DNA of 16,430 bases from CAZSLZ01 sp964607865 (lineage in GTDB: Bacteria > Vulcanimicrobiota > JAJTBE01 > CAZSLZ01). The stretch covers positions 1-16,430 of the forward strand of contig CAZSLZ010000073.1 in assembly GCA_964607865.1 (NCBI GenBank), given 5' to 3'. Positions 1 to 7,219 of this stretch are shown piece after piece. Under the pieces are notes generated by a model that had not been told where the DNA came from, ran no database searches, and saw nothing but the letters and a program-made list of their open reading frames with translations. How positions within the stretch are numbered: the stretch's first letter is position 1; each line of letters starts with the position of its first letter. The position numbers were made by a program, and so were the translations under genes.

Positions 1-869
1 ACAGTCGGCAGCACGGTAGGCTTTTTTGACATGGTTTTCATCTGGAATGGTATATCAATCTGGCTGTAGAAGTTGCCTGATTTTTCAAGTTTGCCCTGGA
101 GTTCTAAAAGCATTTCGTCAGTCATTTCTTCCTGGTTTTTAACCCGGGATAGATATATTTTCAGGGTATCTATGTAATTTTTAAAGAAAGAGATGTAGGA
201 GTCATTGAAAAAGTCGGGCTCAGCCTCTTTCAAAGTTTCCAGCGACATCTCTGCCAGGGAGATTTCCATATTCATATCTCTTCCAAGCTCATCATAAAGA
301 TCTTTAATTGAAGGTTCAATGCCGGTTTCTTTGCTGGTTTGTAATAATTCTTCTTCGGGAATTTCCTTGAAATGAATGATACTTTGAATGTCGTTGATTA
401 TAAGATTAATTCCGAAATAACCCGAAGGCCCCCGGGCAATGAGAGCTTCATTTCTGAATGCTATGAAAGCCATGTTAAGGTTCATGTGGGCTTCATTAAC
501 TTTCCGGGGCATTTCTTCCAGAAATTTTTTATCAAAACTCGCCCCTGATTTTGATAGTTCATCCATAACCTTAAAGAAATTTTCAAAACAAAGATCTACG
601 ATGTAAATAGCATCCTTGCAGAATTCCTGGACTTCTTTCTTTTCGGCGGAGATTGTGGCATTGAATTCCTGCCTCAGGTAGGTGAGTTCTTCTTTGTTAC
701 TGATTACCATATTCAGGAACTCATCGGGGGATAAAGTATCGTTCAGAACATTTTCTATGGCTACTGCAATAGGGTGCTGGGCATTTTCAATGATTTCATC
801 ACTGTTGTCTTTTTCGTTAAGAATTTCACTGTTAATATTCCCTGCGTTTTCCAAATTGATGTTTTCCAT
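1..869 (-). CDS. Uncharacterised acidic soluble protein, 3' part outside window
   Basis: The reading frame is open from the ATG at 869 to the window edge, giving 289 residues without a stop, so the C-terminus is missing. The start is preceded by AGGAG about six bases upstream. The protein begins MENINLENAGNINSEILNEK and is rich in Glu, Asp and Asn, with no signal peptide, membrane segment or lipobox, so it is probably cytoplasmic. Long runs of Leu, Ile, Phe, Glu and Lys suggest a mostly helical fold. I recognise no family motif. It is transcribed divergently from the repeat protein at 1075 across a 205-bp AT-rich spacer, so the two could share regulation. That is inference from layout only. 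The gene is almost certainly real because of its RBS, uninterrupted frame and coding-like composition; its function is unknown. Confidence 0.8.
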   Translation of the reverse strand, partial: MENINLENAGNINSEILNEKDNSDEIIENAQHPIAVAIENVLNDTLSPDEFLNMVISNKEELTYLRQEFNATISAEKKEVQEFCKDAIYIVDLCFENFFKVMDELSKSGASFDKKFLEEMPRKVNEAHMNLNMAFIAFRNEALIARGPSGYFGINLIINDIQSIIHFKEIPEEELLQTSKETGIEPSIKDLYDELGRDMNMEISLAEMSLETLKEAEPDFFNDSYISFFKNYIDTLKIYLSRVKNQEEMTDEMLLELQGKLEKSGNFYSQIDIPFQMKTMSKKPTVLPT

Positions 870-895
870 AATTAACTCCTGACAAATAATTGATG

Positions 896-901
896 AGTAT
901 A
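896..901 (-). promoter_or_regulatory. Possible -10 box for the 869 minus-strand gene
   Basis: On the minus strand this reads TATACT, five of six matches to TATAAT, 27 bases upstream of the ATG at 869. No convincing -35 hexamer lies 16-18 bases further upstream, and the whole spacer is AT-rich, so a chance match is likely enough to keep confidence low. Confidence 0.25.
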
Positions 902-1019
902 AATAGTATTTACTTGAATTTAGTTTTTATTTTTTATTTCCCTTCTTAATTAGCAAATTAAAAAAAGGACAAAAAAATTTGTTTTTTTATTTTTAAGACT
1001 TTACTTTCAGGGTAAATTC

Positions 1020-1046
1020 GTGATAATTTATTGTTAGTAATATAAT
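1020..1046 (+). promoter_or_regulatory. Candidate promoter of the GGxGxD-repeat gene
   Basis: A perfect TATAAT lies at 1041-1046, with a weak -35 (GTGATA, 1020-1025) 15 bases upstream. Transcription from this box would begin near 1053, just before the GGAGGA ribosome binding site at 1061. It also overlaps the ATG at 1045, which supports using the downstream ATG at 1075 as the real start. Confidence 0.5.
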
Positions 1047-1060
1047 GAAAATATTTACAG

Positions 1061-1066
1061 GGAGGA
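1061..1066 (+). promoter_or_regulatory. Ribosome binding site that fixes the start at 1075
   Basis: GGAGGA is followed by eight bases and then ATG at 1075. The in-frame ATG at 1045 has no comparable site and sits inside the predicted -10 box, so 1075 is preferred. Confidence 0.8.
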
Positions 1067-1074
1067 TTAATCAT

Positions 1075-2478
1075 ATGACAGGATTAGCAAATGCAGCTGC
1101 GATGCACCAGATTGTACAAGCTGACATGCAGCAGGCACAGCGTATGATGGCTTATCGTCAGGGCTTCGGAGCCGGTATGAGGCAGGGAATGATGATGGGT
1201 GGAATGGGACTTATGGGCCCCATGATGGGTATGGGAATGCCCGGAATGGGAATGCCCGGAATGGGAATGCCTGGAATGGGAATGCCCGGAATGGGAATGC
1301 CTGGGATGGGAATGGGTATGCCAATGATGCAAATGCCCATGCATTCTATGCCCCCCATGATGCATCCCCAGAACCAATATCATCTCATGCAGGTAGGAAG
1401 ACATCCCCAGGGCTTCCAGTATCAACAGCCTCATTATCGGTTACCTTCATATCCTGGAATGCCTCCAGCTCCAAGACATCGTCCTTTCAGGCCCCACAGG
1501 TTCCCAAGGCCGGATGTTCAGCATGGTAACTGGGGAAATAACCGGATCAGGCAATATGGTACCTGGGGTAATGACAACAAGGTCGCTTTCGGCCACGGTG
1601 GAAAAGATAATATCAGGCAGTTTGGGCGAGCTGGAAACGACAGGTTAGTTGCCCATGGCGGCGCAGGAAATGACAAAATCAGACAATATGGCCAGGATGG
1701 ACATGACAAACTGGTTGCTCATGGCGGAAGCGGAAGAGACAAGATTGTCCAGAATGGTGGAAGAGGTTTTGACAGGCTTTACGCCACCGGCGGACATGGC
1801 AGCGACAAGATAGGCCAGAAGGGCGGAGACGGTAGCGACAGAATTACGGCCCATGGTGGAACTGGCAGAGATAAGATTGTCCAGAAAGGCCAGGATGGAC
1901 ACGACAGGCTTTACGCCACCGGCGGACATGGCAGCGACAAGATCGTCCAGAAGGGCGGAAGCGGACACGACAATGTAACTGCTCACGGCGGAAGCGGAAG
2001 AGACAAGATTGTCCAGAAAGGCGGAAGCGGCAGCGACAGATTGAGAGCTACCGGTGGAACCGGTTCTGACAAGATCGTCCAGAAGGGCGGAAGCGGAGCT
2101 GATGGAATCGTTGCCAGAGGTGGAGCAGGCAATGACAAGATACATGTCAATGCCGGCAGTGGCAATGATGTTGTAAATGTTAATGCCGGAAGTGGCAGCG
2201 ACAGAGTTACCATCAAGGGCGGCCGTGGAGATGACAGAATTAATTACACAGTAAGCAGCGGTAATGACAGGGTGAATATCGCAGCTGGACGCGGCCTGTT
2301 CGATAACGACGTAGTGAGAATCAATTCTTCAGGCCAGGATAATTTCACTGTTTATGATAATCGTGGAAAGGTTCTCTTCAGTCAGGGTGAGGGTGGTTCA
2401 AGAATCACCGTATCCGGCGCCGAAAAACTCCAGGTTTACGGCGATAAGGGAAGAGTACTCTTCAATGGCGAATCGTAA
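1075..2478 (+). CDS. Met/Gly/Pro-rich protein with 11-residue GGxGxD (RTX-like) repeats
   Basis: The product is 467 residues in three parts. Residues 1-52 are rich in Gln, Met and Gly. Residues 53-77 are five copies of MGMPG, followed by a Met/Pro/His-rich stretch to about 110 and a Pro/His/Arg/Tyr-rich linker to about 150. From residue 151, 23 consecutive gapless 11-residue units run to about 403, typified by GGSGRDKIVQK and GGSGSDRLRAT. A non-repetitive C-terminus of about 64 residues (DNFTVYDNRGKVLF) follows. GGxGxD is the calcium-binding turn of RTX beta-rolls, so a calcium-stabilised beta-solenoid is the best structural guess. The usual RTX unit has nine residues, not eleven. No Sec signal peptide or membrane segment is visible and no type I exporter is nearby, so its location is unknown. 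A surface, adhesive or matrix role is inference only. Confidence 0.85.
   Translation: MTGLANAAAMHQIVQADMQQAQRMMAYRQGFGAGMRQGMMMGGMGLMGPMMGMGMPGMGMPGMGMPGMGMPGMGMPGMGMGMPMMQMPMHSMPPMMHPQNQYHLMQVGRHPQGFQYQQPHYRLPSYPGMPPAPRHRPFRPHRFPRPDVQHGNWGNNRIRQYGTWGNDNKVAFGHGGKDNIRQFGRAGNDRLVAHGGAGNDKIRQYGQDGHDKLVAHGGSGRDKIVQNGGRGFDRLYATGGHGSDKIGQKGGDGSDRITAHGGTGRDKIVQKGQDGHDRLYATGGHGSDKIVQKGGSGHDNVTAHGGSGRDKIVQKGGSGSDRLRATGGTGSDKIVQKGGSGADGIVARGGAGNDKIHVNAGSGNDVVNVNAGSGSDRVTIKGGRGDDRINYTVSSGNDRVNIAAGRGLFDNDVVRINSSGQDNFTVYDNRGKVLFSQGEGGSRITVSGAEKLQVYGDKGRVLFNGES
1231..1305 (+). repeat. 15-bp tandem repeat x5 encoding MGMPG
   Basis: Five head-to-tail copies of a 15-bp unit (ATGGGAATGCCCGGA with C/T and A/G third-position changes) encode residues 53-77 of the repeat protein. 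A degenerate sixth copy follows at 1306-1320. The unit length is a multiple of three, so copy-number change would keep the frame. Confidence 0.95.
1525..2283 (+). repeat. 33-bp (11-residue) repeat array, 23 units, 66-bp super-period
   Basis: Twenty-three in-frame 33-bp units run without a gap or insertion. From roughly the fifth unit they alternate between a type ending KIVQK and a type ending RLxAT or RxxAH, giving a 22-residue super-period. Units 18-23 drift to Asn/Val-rich forms (GGAGNDKIHVN, AGSGNDVVNVN), and the first four are also divergent, so the centre of the array is the most homogeneous part. A 41-base stretch at 1771-1811 recurs exactly at 1903-1943, 132 bp or four units later, which points to internal duplication. 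Confidence 0.95.
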
Positions 2479-2505
2479 GTTTCGATTAATTTTTAGTTAA
2501 TAATT

Positions 2506-2542
2506 AAAAAGAGGCTGGCCTGGAAGCAGGCAGCCTCTTTTT
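2506..2542. terminator. Bidirectional intrinsic terminator
   Basis: A perfect 12-bp inverted repeat (AAAAAGAGGCTG at 2506-2517, CAGCCTCTTTTT at 2531-2542) encloses a further short CCTG/CAGG stem. The A-tract and T-tract let it work on both strands. It sits between the end of the plus-strand repeat gene (2478) and the end of the convergent minus-strand glycosyltransferase gene (2557), serving both. Confidence 0.9.
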
Positions 2543-2556
2543 CGTTCGTTGAGTAA

Positions 2557-4869
2557 TCAGGCTTCTACTTTTTCTCTTATTCTGTTGGGAATAATATGCT
2601 GGGAAAGATTCAGCTCCAGCAGAGATAATATAAAAGCCAGGGTTGATTCTGCGCCCTGGTTCTCGTTGGTGCGGTCGCATTCCAGTCCGTCCTTGCAGCC
2701 GTTTGTTTTTGTATCATATAAAGGCAGGTTGAGATCGTTTCTTCCCATGAACCAGTAAAAAGTGTTATATGCCTCATCCATCCATTTTTTGTCTCCTGTT
2801 GCATGGTAGGCTTCTATACAGGCGGAAACCATAGAGTATGCTTCGATGGGTTGCTGATCGAACTGGGCTTTTTCTTTTCCCCTGGGATAAAAACCGTTAC
2901 ATCCCACCGGGCTGAAGTATCCTTCTGGTGATTTTTGAGTTTTCAACTGCCATTCCAGAGAATCCAGCCCCAGTTTTTTTATGTCATCTCTGCCCATCCA
3001 CTGGCCGCATAATATCAGGGCATGGGGGAGTTTTGCGTTACAATAGGTGAGGGAATCAGAACAACATACCCAATCCGGGGAAGATTTCTCTTTATACATT
3101 TTTAAAATTTTTTCAGCCAGAATCTCCCGAATTGAATCTGCCTGGCGATCGCCGTAGAATTTTCTTAAATATTCATGAACCGCCAAAAGGGCAAAAGCTA
3201 TGCTTCGGGGATGTTCAAAATCTTTGGCCGGAGGCAGGGCTTTTTCAAAAAGATCTGCAGCCATTTTCTTCATATATTTATCTTCTGATCTTCCCAGAAC
3301 CGTACCCAGCCCCCACAAAGCCCGGGCATGGCTGTCGTCGGAACCGGTGTCTTCAAGCCATTTGCGGTCGAAACTAAGAAAATTTCTGAACCGGTTGGTC
3401 TCAGGGTTGAAAGCAAATTGGAGAAATGCCATATACCGGGAGGTAATTCTTTCTATATTTCGCGCCGTACCGTTGGTCAGTTCCCTGTAGAGGGTTACTG
3501 CAATAAGCGCTCTGGCATTATCATCGGTGGTATATCCTTCTCTGAAATTTGGAAAGGAATATTTCGCATGTTGCAGGATGCCTGTATCGTCAGTCAATAA
3601 TTCCATATGATCTAACATAATTGTAGGCAGTTCTCTGGGCCGGTTTGCCAGGGTTTTTACTTTATAGGAAGGCTTGTTTTTGGCATTGGCCTTGGCTTTT
3701 TGAAAACTTTCCATGTAAGATCTGGCAACCTTGTTCCAGGTCATATCCCGCCCGTAAAGATAAGCCTTCTTTCTGATTGCATGCCGTTGGGTTTCGTTAT
3801 CCAGAAGATCTATTATGGCATCAGCCATGGCGTCGGGGTTTTTAAAGGGAATTAACACTCCTCTTTCTTCATCCAATAATTCCTCGGCATGCCAGTAAGG
3901 GGTTGAAACCACTGCTTTGCCGGCTCCAACGGTGTATGCCAGGGTTCCCGAGGTTATCTGTTCTTTCTTATTGTAAGGGGTAACGTAAATGTCAGCTGCG
4001 CCGATGAATTGCATTAATTCGCGGTTGCTCACAAACCTGTTGAAGAATGACACGTTATCTTCCACGTGGTGTTGGCTTGCCAGTTGTTCCAGATAAAACC
4101 GGTATTTTTCTCCGTGGCGTTTCTTGACCTGGGGATGGGTTACCCCCAGAATGACATATACAGTATCGGGATGCTTCTCTACAATTTTAGGCAGGGCCTG
4201 AATCATGTTTTCAATACCCTTGTCTGGAGCCAGTAAGCCGAAGGTAAGTATCACATTTTTCCCCTCAACCCCGAAGCGATCTTTATGGAAATTGGGGTCT
4301 TCAAATGTGACATCATGGATTCCGTGGGGAATAATATCAATTTTTTCTTCAGGAACCCTGAAAATTTCTTCGAGAAAATTTTTGCCCTTCTCGCTCATAA
4401 CCACGACCCTCTGCGATAGTTCCATAAGGTCGTCCAGAACTCTTTTCTGATATTTTTCCGGCTCGGGCAGAACGGTATGCAGGGTGGTTACTAAGGGCAT
4501 ACTTAAATCCTTTAACAGCTCCAGAATATGGCTTCCGGCAGGGCCTCCGAAAATGCCGAATTCATGTTGCAGAAGAACCATATCAACGTTGTTGATATTG
4601 AGAAAATCCGCCCCCCGGCGATAGGAATCAAGCTCCTTTTCGTTCATTTCGAAGCGGACTTCGCCGGGATATTTATAACCTTCTTCAATGTCAGTGATGG
4701 GCAGGGCTATGATGCTTTTGTCGGGGTATTCCCCTGCCATTGCCCGGCAAAGGTCGGTGGTGAAGGTTGCTATTCCGCATCTTTTGGGAATGTAATTTCC
4801 TATTACTGCAATTCTGTTAATTCCGTTAACTTGGGTTTTATCCTGATTAGCTTCTATTATGGTATCCAT
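2557..4869 (-). CDS. GT4-family glycosyltransferase fused to alpha/alpha-barrel-like domain
   Basis: The 770-residue product joins an N-terminal GT-B glycosyltransferase of the GT4 type (about 18-400) to a C-terminal helical domain (about 415-757). The first part has the Gly-rich start GNYIPKRCGIATF (24-36), QHEFGIFGG near 97, a donor-site region around 303-335 (EQITSGTLAY, GAGKAVVSTPYW) and GVLIPF. It should transfer a sugar from a nucleotide-sugar in the cytoplasm; mannose is possible but not shown. The classical EX7E second Glu is not present in the donor motif. The C-terminal part has YTTDDNAR (D449, D450), DDSHARALWGLG (from 511) and NQGAES (E741), resembling six-hairpin glycosidase or epimerase toroids. 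Start: ATG at 4869 follows CAGGAGTG by five to six bases, whereas the longer frame to 4905 lacks such a site. No polysaccharide cluster surrounds it. Confidence 0.85.
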   Translation of the reverse strand: MDTIIEANQDKTQVNGINRIAVIGNYIPKRCGIATFTTDLCRAMAGEYPDKSIIALPITDIEEGYKYPGEVRFEMNEKELDSYRRGADFLNINNVDMVLLQHEFGIFGGPAGSHILELLKDLSMPLVTTLHTVLPEPEKYQKRVLDDLMELSQRVVVMSEKGKNFLEEIFRVPEEKIDIIPHGIHDVTFEDPNFHKDRFGVEGKNVILTFGLLAPDKGIENMIQALPKIVEKHPDTVYVILGVTHPQVKKRHGEKYRFYLEQLASQHHVEDNVSFFNRFVSNRELMQFIGAADIYVTPYNKKEQITSGTLAYTVGAGKAVVSTPYWHAEELLDEERGVLIPFKNPDAMADAIIDLLDNETQRHAIRKKAYLYGRDMTWNKVARSYMESFQKAKANAKNKPSYKVKTLANRPRELPTIMLDHMELLTDDTGILQHAKYSFPNFREGYTTDDNARALIAVTLYRELTNGTARNIERITSRYMAFLQFAFNPETNRFRNFLSFDRKWLEDTGSDDSHARALWGLGTVLGRSEDKYMKKMAADLFEKALPPAKDFEHPRSIAFALLAVHEYLRKFYGDRQADSIREILAEKILKMYKEKSSPDWVCCSDSLTYCNAKLPHALILCGQWMGRDDIKKLGLDSLEWQLKTQKSPEGYFSPVGCNGFYPRGKEKAQFDQQPIEAYSMVSACIEAYHATGDKKWMDEAYNTFYWFMGRNDLNLPLYDTKTNGCKDGLECDRTNENQGAESTLAFILSLLELNLSQHIIPNRIREKVEA

Positions 4870-4926
4870 TTTTTCACTCCTGTTTATATTCATTAGAGAT
4901 TTCATAAAGTTTAAATTTACAACACG

Positions 4927-4954
4927 ATTCTATCGGTTCAAATTCCCCTATGAA
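4927..4954 (-). promoter_or_regulatory. Candidate promoter of the GT4 gene
   Basis: On the minus strand TTCATA (4949-4954) and TAGAAT (4927-4932) are separated by 16 bases, matching the -35 and -10 consensus at four and five of six positions. It lies 58 bases upstream of the ATG at 4869. This is a consensus match only. Confidence 0.35.
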
Positions 4955-4994
4955 CCTTTGCTTTTTCCGGTTTCCATTAAAAACCTGAATGTAT

Positions 4995-5023
4995 TTGAAA
5001 AGGAATATTTCTTATGTTAAAGA
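4995..5023 (+). promoter_or_regulatory. Candidate promoter of the serine hydrolase gene
   Basis: TTGAAA (4995-5000) and TAAAGA (5018-5023) are 17 bases apart, 38 bases before the ATG at 5061. The -35 is good and the -10 is weak. Confidence 0.35.
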
Positions 5024-5060
5024 ACACTGTCTCATTAAATTAAACAGGAAGTGAACTTAT

Positions 5061-6221
5061 ATGGAAAATAAAATTAACAGCAAAAATATGGCAATCATTT
5101 TTCTTCTTTTCTCAATTTTGATTTCAGGTTGTTCTACAGAAGCAAATTCAAATAGCAGCAGTATTCCAAAAGAACGTCTTCAGGCTACTTTAAACCGGGT
5201 AGTAAATGAATATGGGATGCCCGGAGTTTTAATGGGAATAAAAACCCCTGATGAAACCTGGATAGCTTCGGCAGGCGTAGCAAACCTGGATACCGGCGAG
5301 CCAATGACAAAGGAAACCCAGTTTCGCCTTGCCAGTATAACCAAGCCTTTTACAGCTATTCTTGTCATGCAATTGGTGGAAGAGGGAAAACTATCTCTGG
5401 ATAACACCCTGGAGGATCTTCTGCCGGGCAAGGTGCCAAACGGAGAAAACATAACTGTCAGCATGCTGTTGAACCATACCAGCGGCATATATGATTACGA
5501 AAATTCGTTTTCATTTAATGAAAGCATTGTGGAAAACTGTACTCATGAATGGACAGAAGAGCAGGTATTGAGTTTCTTTGTAAACGAAGAACCCTATTTT
5601 GAACCGGGAACCTCATGGAAATATTCAAACAGCAATTACTATTTGCTGGGAATGATTATTGAAAAGGTTACCGGCAACCAGGCTGAACCTGAATTTCAGA
5701 ACCGGATTCTGGACCCGTTGGGGATGACCCGGACCCGGATTTCCAAATCCGGTTATCTCGATGGCGTTTTTACCCCAGGGTATGCTTTTCTTTTTGATAA
5801 TCCCAATATACAGAGCATAGGCAATTGGAACTATTCCTGGGATTGGACTGCAGGCTGCGGGGTTTCTACGGTTGAAGACATGCTGAAATTTCCCGGCGCA
5901 TTTTATAAAGGTGAGCTGGTAAGCCCGCAGACCAGGGATATTATGCTTACTCCTCTGGCGCCTTCTTCTGACTATGGGTATGGCTGGTCAATCACCACAC
6001 CTGAAAATCATTTGGTAAACAAATATATGATTGACCATTCCGGAGAAAATCCCGGCACATCCACTAATTTAAGTTATTCTCCCGATTATGATATTACTTT
6101 TTTTACGGTAATCAACCGGCTGGATATGTATTTTGAAAACGGAGAATTCAACATTGGCAACAATGAAGCCAATGTCGTTCTAATTAAGGACATTCTGGAT
6201 TACCTGAATAGTATTGAATAG
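5061..6221 (+). CDS. Serine hydrolase lipoprotein, class C beta-lactamase/DD-peptidase family
   Basis: This 386-residue protein has a lipoprotein signal ending ILISGC with the lipidated Cys at residue 24, so it should be anchored to a membrane and act outside the cytoplasm. The body carries the three hallmarks of the beta-lactamase/penicillin-binding fold: SITK (nucleophile S92, K95), YSN (Y188-N190) and HSG (H326-G328) in place of the KTG triad. LLNHTSG (136-142) and FEPGTSWKYSNSNYYLLG are typical of the AmpC/EstB/PBP4*-like group. The family includes D-alanyl-D-alanine carboxypeptidases, D-aminopeptidases and esterases, so the substrate cannot be named, and the context does not suggest resistance. 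AGGAAGTG lies about nine bases before the ATG. The gene ends 18 bp from the convergent gene at 6240. Confidence 0.9.
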   Translation: MENKINSKNMAIIFLLFSILISGCSTEANSNSSSIPKERLQATLNRVVNEYGMPGVLMGIKTPDETWIASAGVANLDTGEPMTKETQFRLASITKPFTAILVMQLVEEGKLSLDNTLEDLLPGKVPNGENITVSMLLNHTSGIYDYENSFSFNESIVENCTHEWTEEQVLSFFVNEEPYFEPGTSWKYSNSNYYLLGMIIEKVTGNQAEPEFQNRILDPLGMTRTRISKSGYLDGVFTPGYAFLFDNPNIQSIGNWNYSWDWTAGCGVSTVEDMLKFPGAFYKGELVSPQTRDIMLTPLAPSSDYGYGWSITTPENHLVNKYMIDHSGENPGTSTNLSYSPDYDITFFTVINRLDMYFENGEFNIGNNEANVVLIKDILDYLNSIE

Positions 6222-6239
6222 CAAAGCTGATTATAATTT

Positions 6240-6827
6240 TCAGGGTTTGGTTTTGGGTAAGTTTTTATCCACTTCGCCCAGCTTGATAAAAGCCAGGGTT
6301 CTCAATAATCTATAACCTTTTTCCATTTTGGGGTTTTTAAAGTCAAAAGGTTTGGTTGTGAATACCCCAAAATATAGTTTTGCCGTATCGTATTTTTTCA
6401 TAATCAAAGCCTGTATACCTGTAAGGTAACAGGTTTCCAGGTATAAATAATACAATTCCTCAGCTCTGTCCATAAAACTTTCGGCAACCATATCCATCTC
6501 GGGGGTGTTTGCCTGCCCAGCTTTTTTTGCTTCTTCAATATCATTGCTGAACAGCCCAAAAATTTTATTACCCGAGTTTATTAATTTGTTAAAACCTTCT
6601 TTCCAGTTGCCTTTCTGAGTGTAGGTATAAGCCTGGCGTAAGTTGGCATATATTTGCAACCTGGTTTCTTCAGGTGTGGTTTCGGTTTCCAGAATATATT
6701 TAGCATCCTCTATAACCCGCTTATGGCTGTCCAGCTCCTTGTAATCTTCCTCATAATTAGCCGGAACTGGCTGAATCAAAAGTATTGATATAACAATAAT
6801 ATAAAATAGATAGAAATATTTTTTCAT
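6240..6827 (-). CDS. Small secreted helical protein of unknown function
   Basis: The product is 195 residues with a clear signal peptide: MKK, a hydrophobic core (FYLFYIIVISILLI) and a likely signal peptidase I cleavage after PVPA (residue 23). The mature part is charged and predicted helical, with repeated Tyr/Leu/Ala spacing (LRQAYTYTQKGNWKEGFNKL, LYYLYLETCYLTGIQALIMK) that looks TPR-like, although no clean TPR consensus can be drawn. The ATG at 6827 follows GGAGAG by seven bases. The frame stays open another 60 codons upstream but has no equivalent ribosome site and would bury the signal peptide. It is convergent with the serine hydrolase and divergent from the C39-like lipoprotein. A periplasmic or surface location is inferred; no family is recognised. 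Confidence 0.75.
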   Translation of the reverse strand: MKKYFYLFYIIVISILLIQPVPANYEEDYKELDSHKRVIEDAKYILETETTPEETRLQIYANLRQAYTYTQKGNWKEGFNKLINSGNKIFGLFSNDIEEAKKAGQANTPEMDMVAESFMDRAEELYYLYLETCYLTGIQALIMKKYDTAKLYFGVFTTKPFDFKNPKMEKGYRLLRTLAFIKLGEVDKNLPKTKP

Positions 6828-7062
6828 AAAAATCTCTCCGGTATTGAGTTTCTCTTTGCAAACCAAGGTCGGAATTATTACTAGACTATAAATTTTATTA
6901 CGCACAATAATTATTTTATCACTATTCAATAAAATTGGCAAAAAATAAATAGAAATAACTTCAAAGCGCATTTTTCCCTGCTGTTTCGAAATTTTCTTAA
7001 GTTTCATACGGAACCATTTTTCTCAATCAAGATTACAGAACTGTAATATATGTTTGAAAGGA

Positions 7063-7219
7063 ATGAAATTCAATAAAGTAAAAAGTTTCAATTGCAGTCG
7101 TTATACTTTTAATTATATCGCTTCTGGTTTTTGTTGGATGCAGCACCAGCTCGGGAGATGCCCTGGCGCCGGCTCCTTCGCCTACTATAAACCCAGGTAA
7201 CGTTCAGTGTTATGGCAGG
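7063..7219 (+). other. Frameshifted 5' end (signal peptide) of the C39-like lipoprotein gene
   Basis: The frame of the downstream CDS stays open back to 7082 and encodes a lipoprotein signal, VSIAVVILLIISLLVFVGC then STSSGDALAPAPSP, but it meets a TAA at 7079-7081 and has no ATG, GTG or TTG ahead of the signal. One frame over, an ATG at 7063 encodes MKFNKVK, a typical positively charged n-region. Removing one A from the A5 run at 7080-7084 joins them into MKFNKVKVSIAVVILLIIS. The gene therefore most likely begins at 7063 and carries a +1 frameshift. A read or assembly error, a real inactivating mutation, and slippage at the run all remain possible. AGGA lies only one base before the ATG, which is an unusual spacing. 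Confidence 0.7.

Noticed and set aside
1045..1074. Upstream ATG at 1045 as gene start
   Set aside because: It lies inside the TATAAT box and has no Shine-Dalgarno site; the ATG at 1075 has GGAGGA at proper spacing.
1084..1434. Minus-strand 116-residue frame rich in His-Ser-Gly-His, looking like a metal-binding protein
   Set aside because: It is the antisense shadow of the MGMPG repeat; the CAT complement of ATG gives His by default. It has no ribosome site of its own and lies fully inside a strongly supported gene.
1645..2145. Minus-strand 166-residue repetitive frame
   Set aside because: It is a shadow of the 33-bp repeats, which stay open in several frames because each repeat has the same bases. 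It lacks a ribosome site and independent support.
1525..2283. Regular direct repeats that could be taken for a CRISPR array
   Set aside because: The 33-bp units are contiguous with no unique spacers, vary mainly at codon third positions and are in frame with a long protein.
4528..4896. Plus-strand 122-residue frame across the GT4 gene start
   Set aside because: It lies antisense to conserved GT4 motifs, has no ribosome site and its sequence shows no family features.
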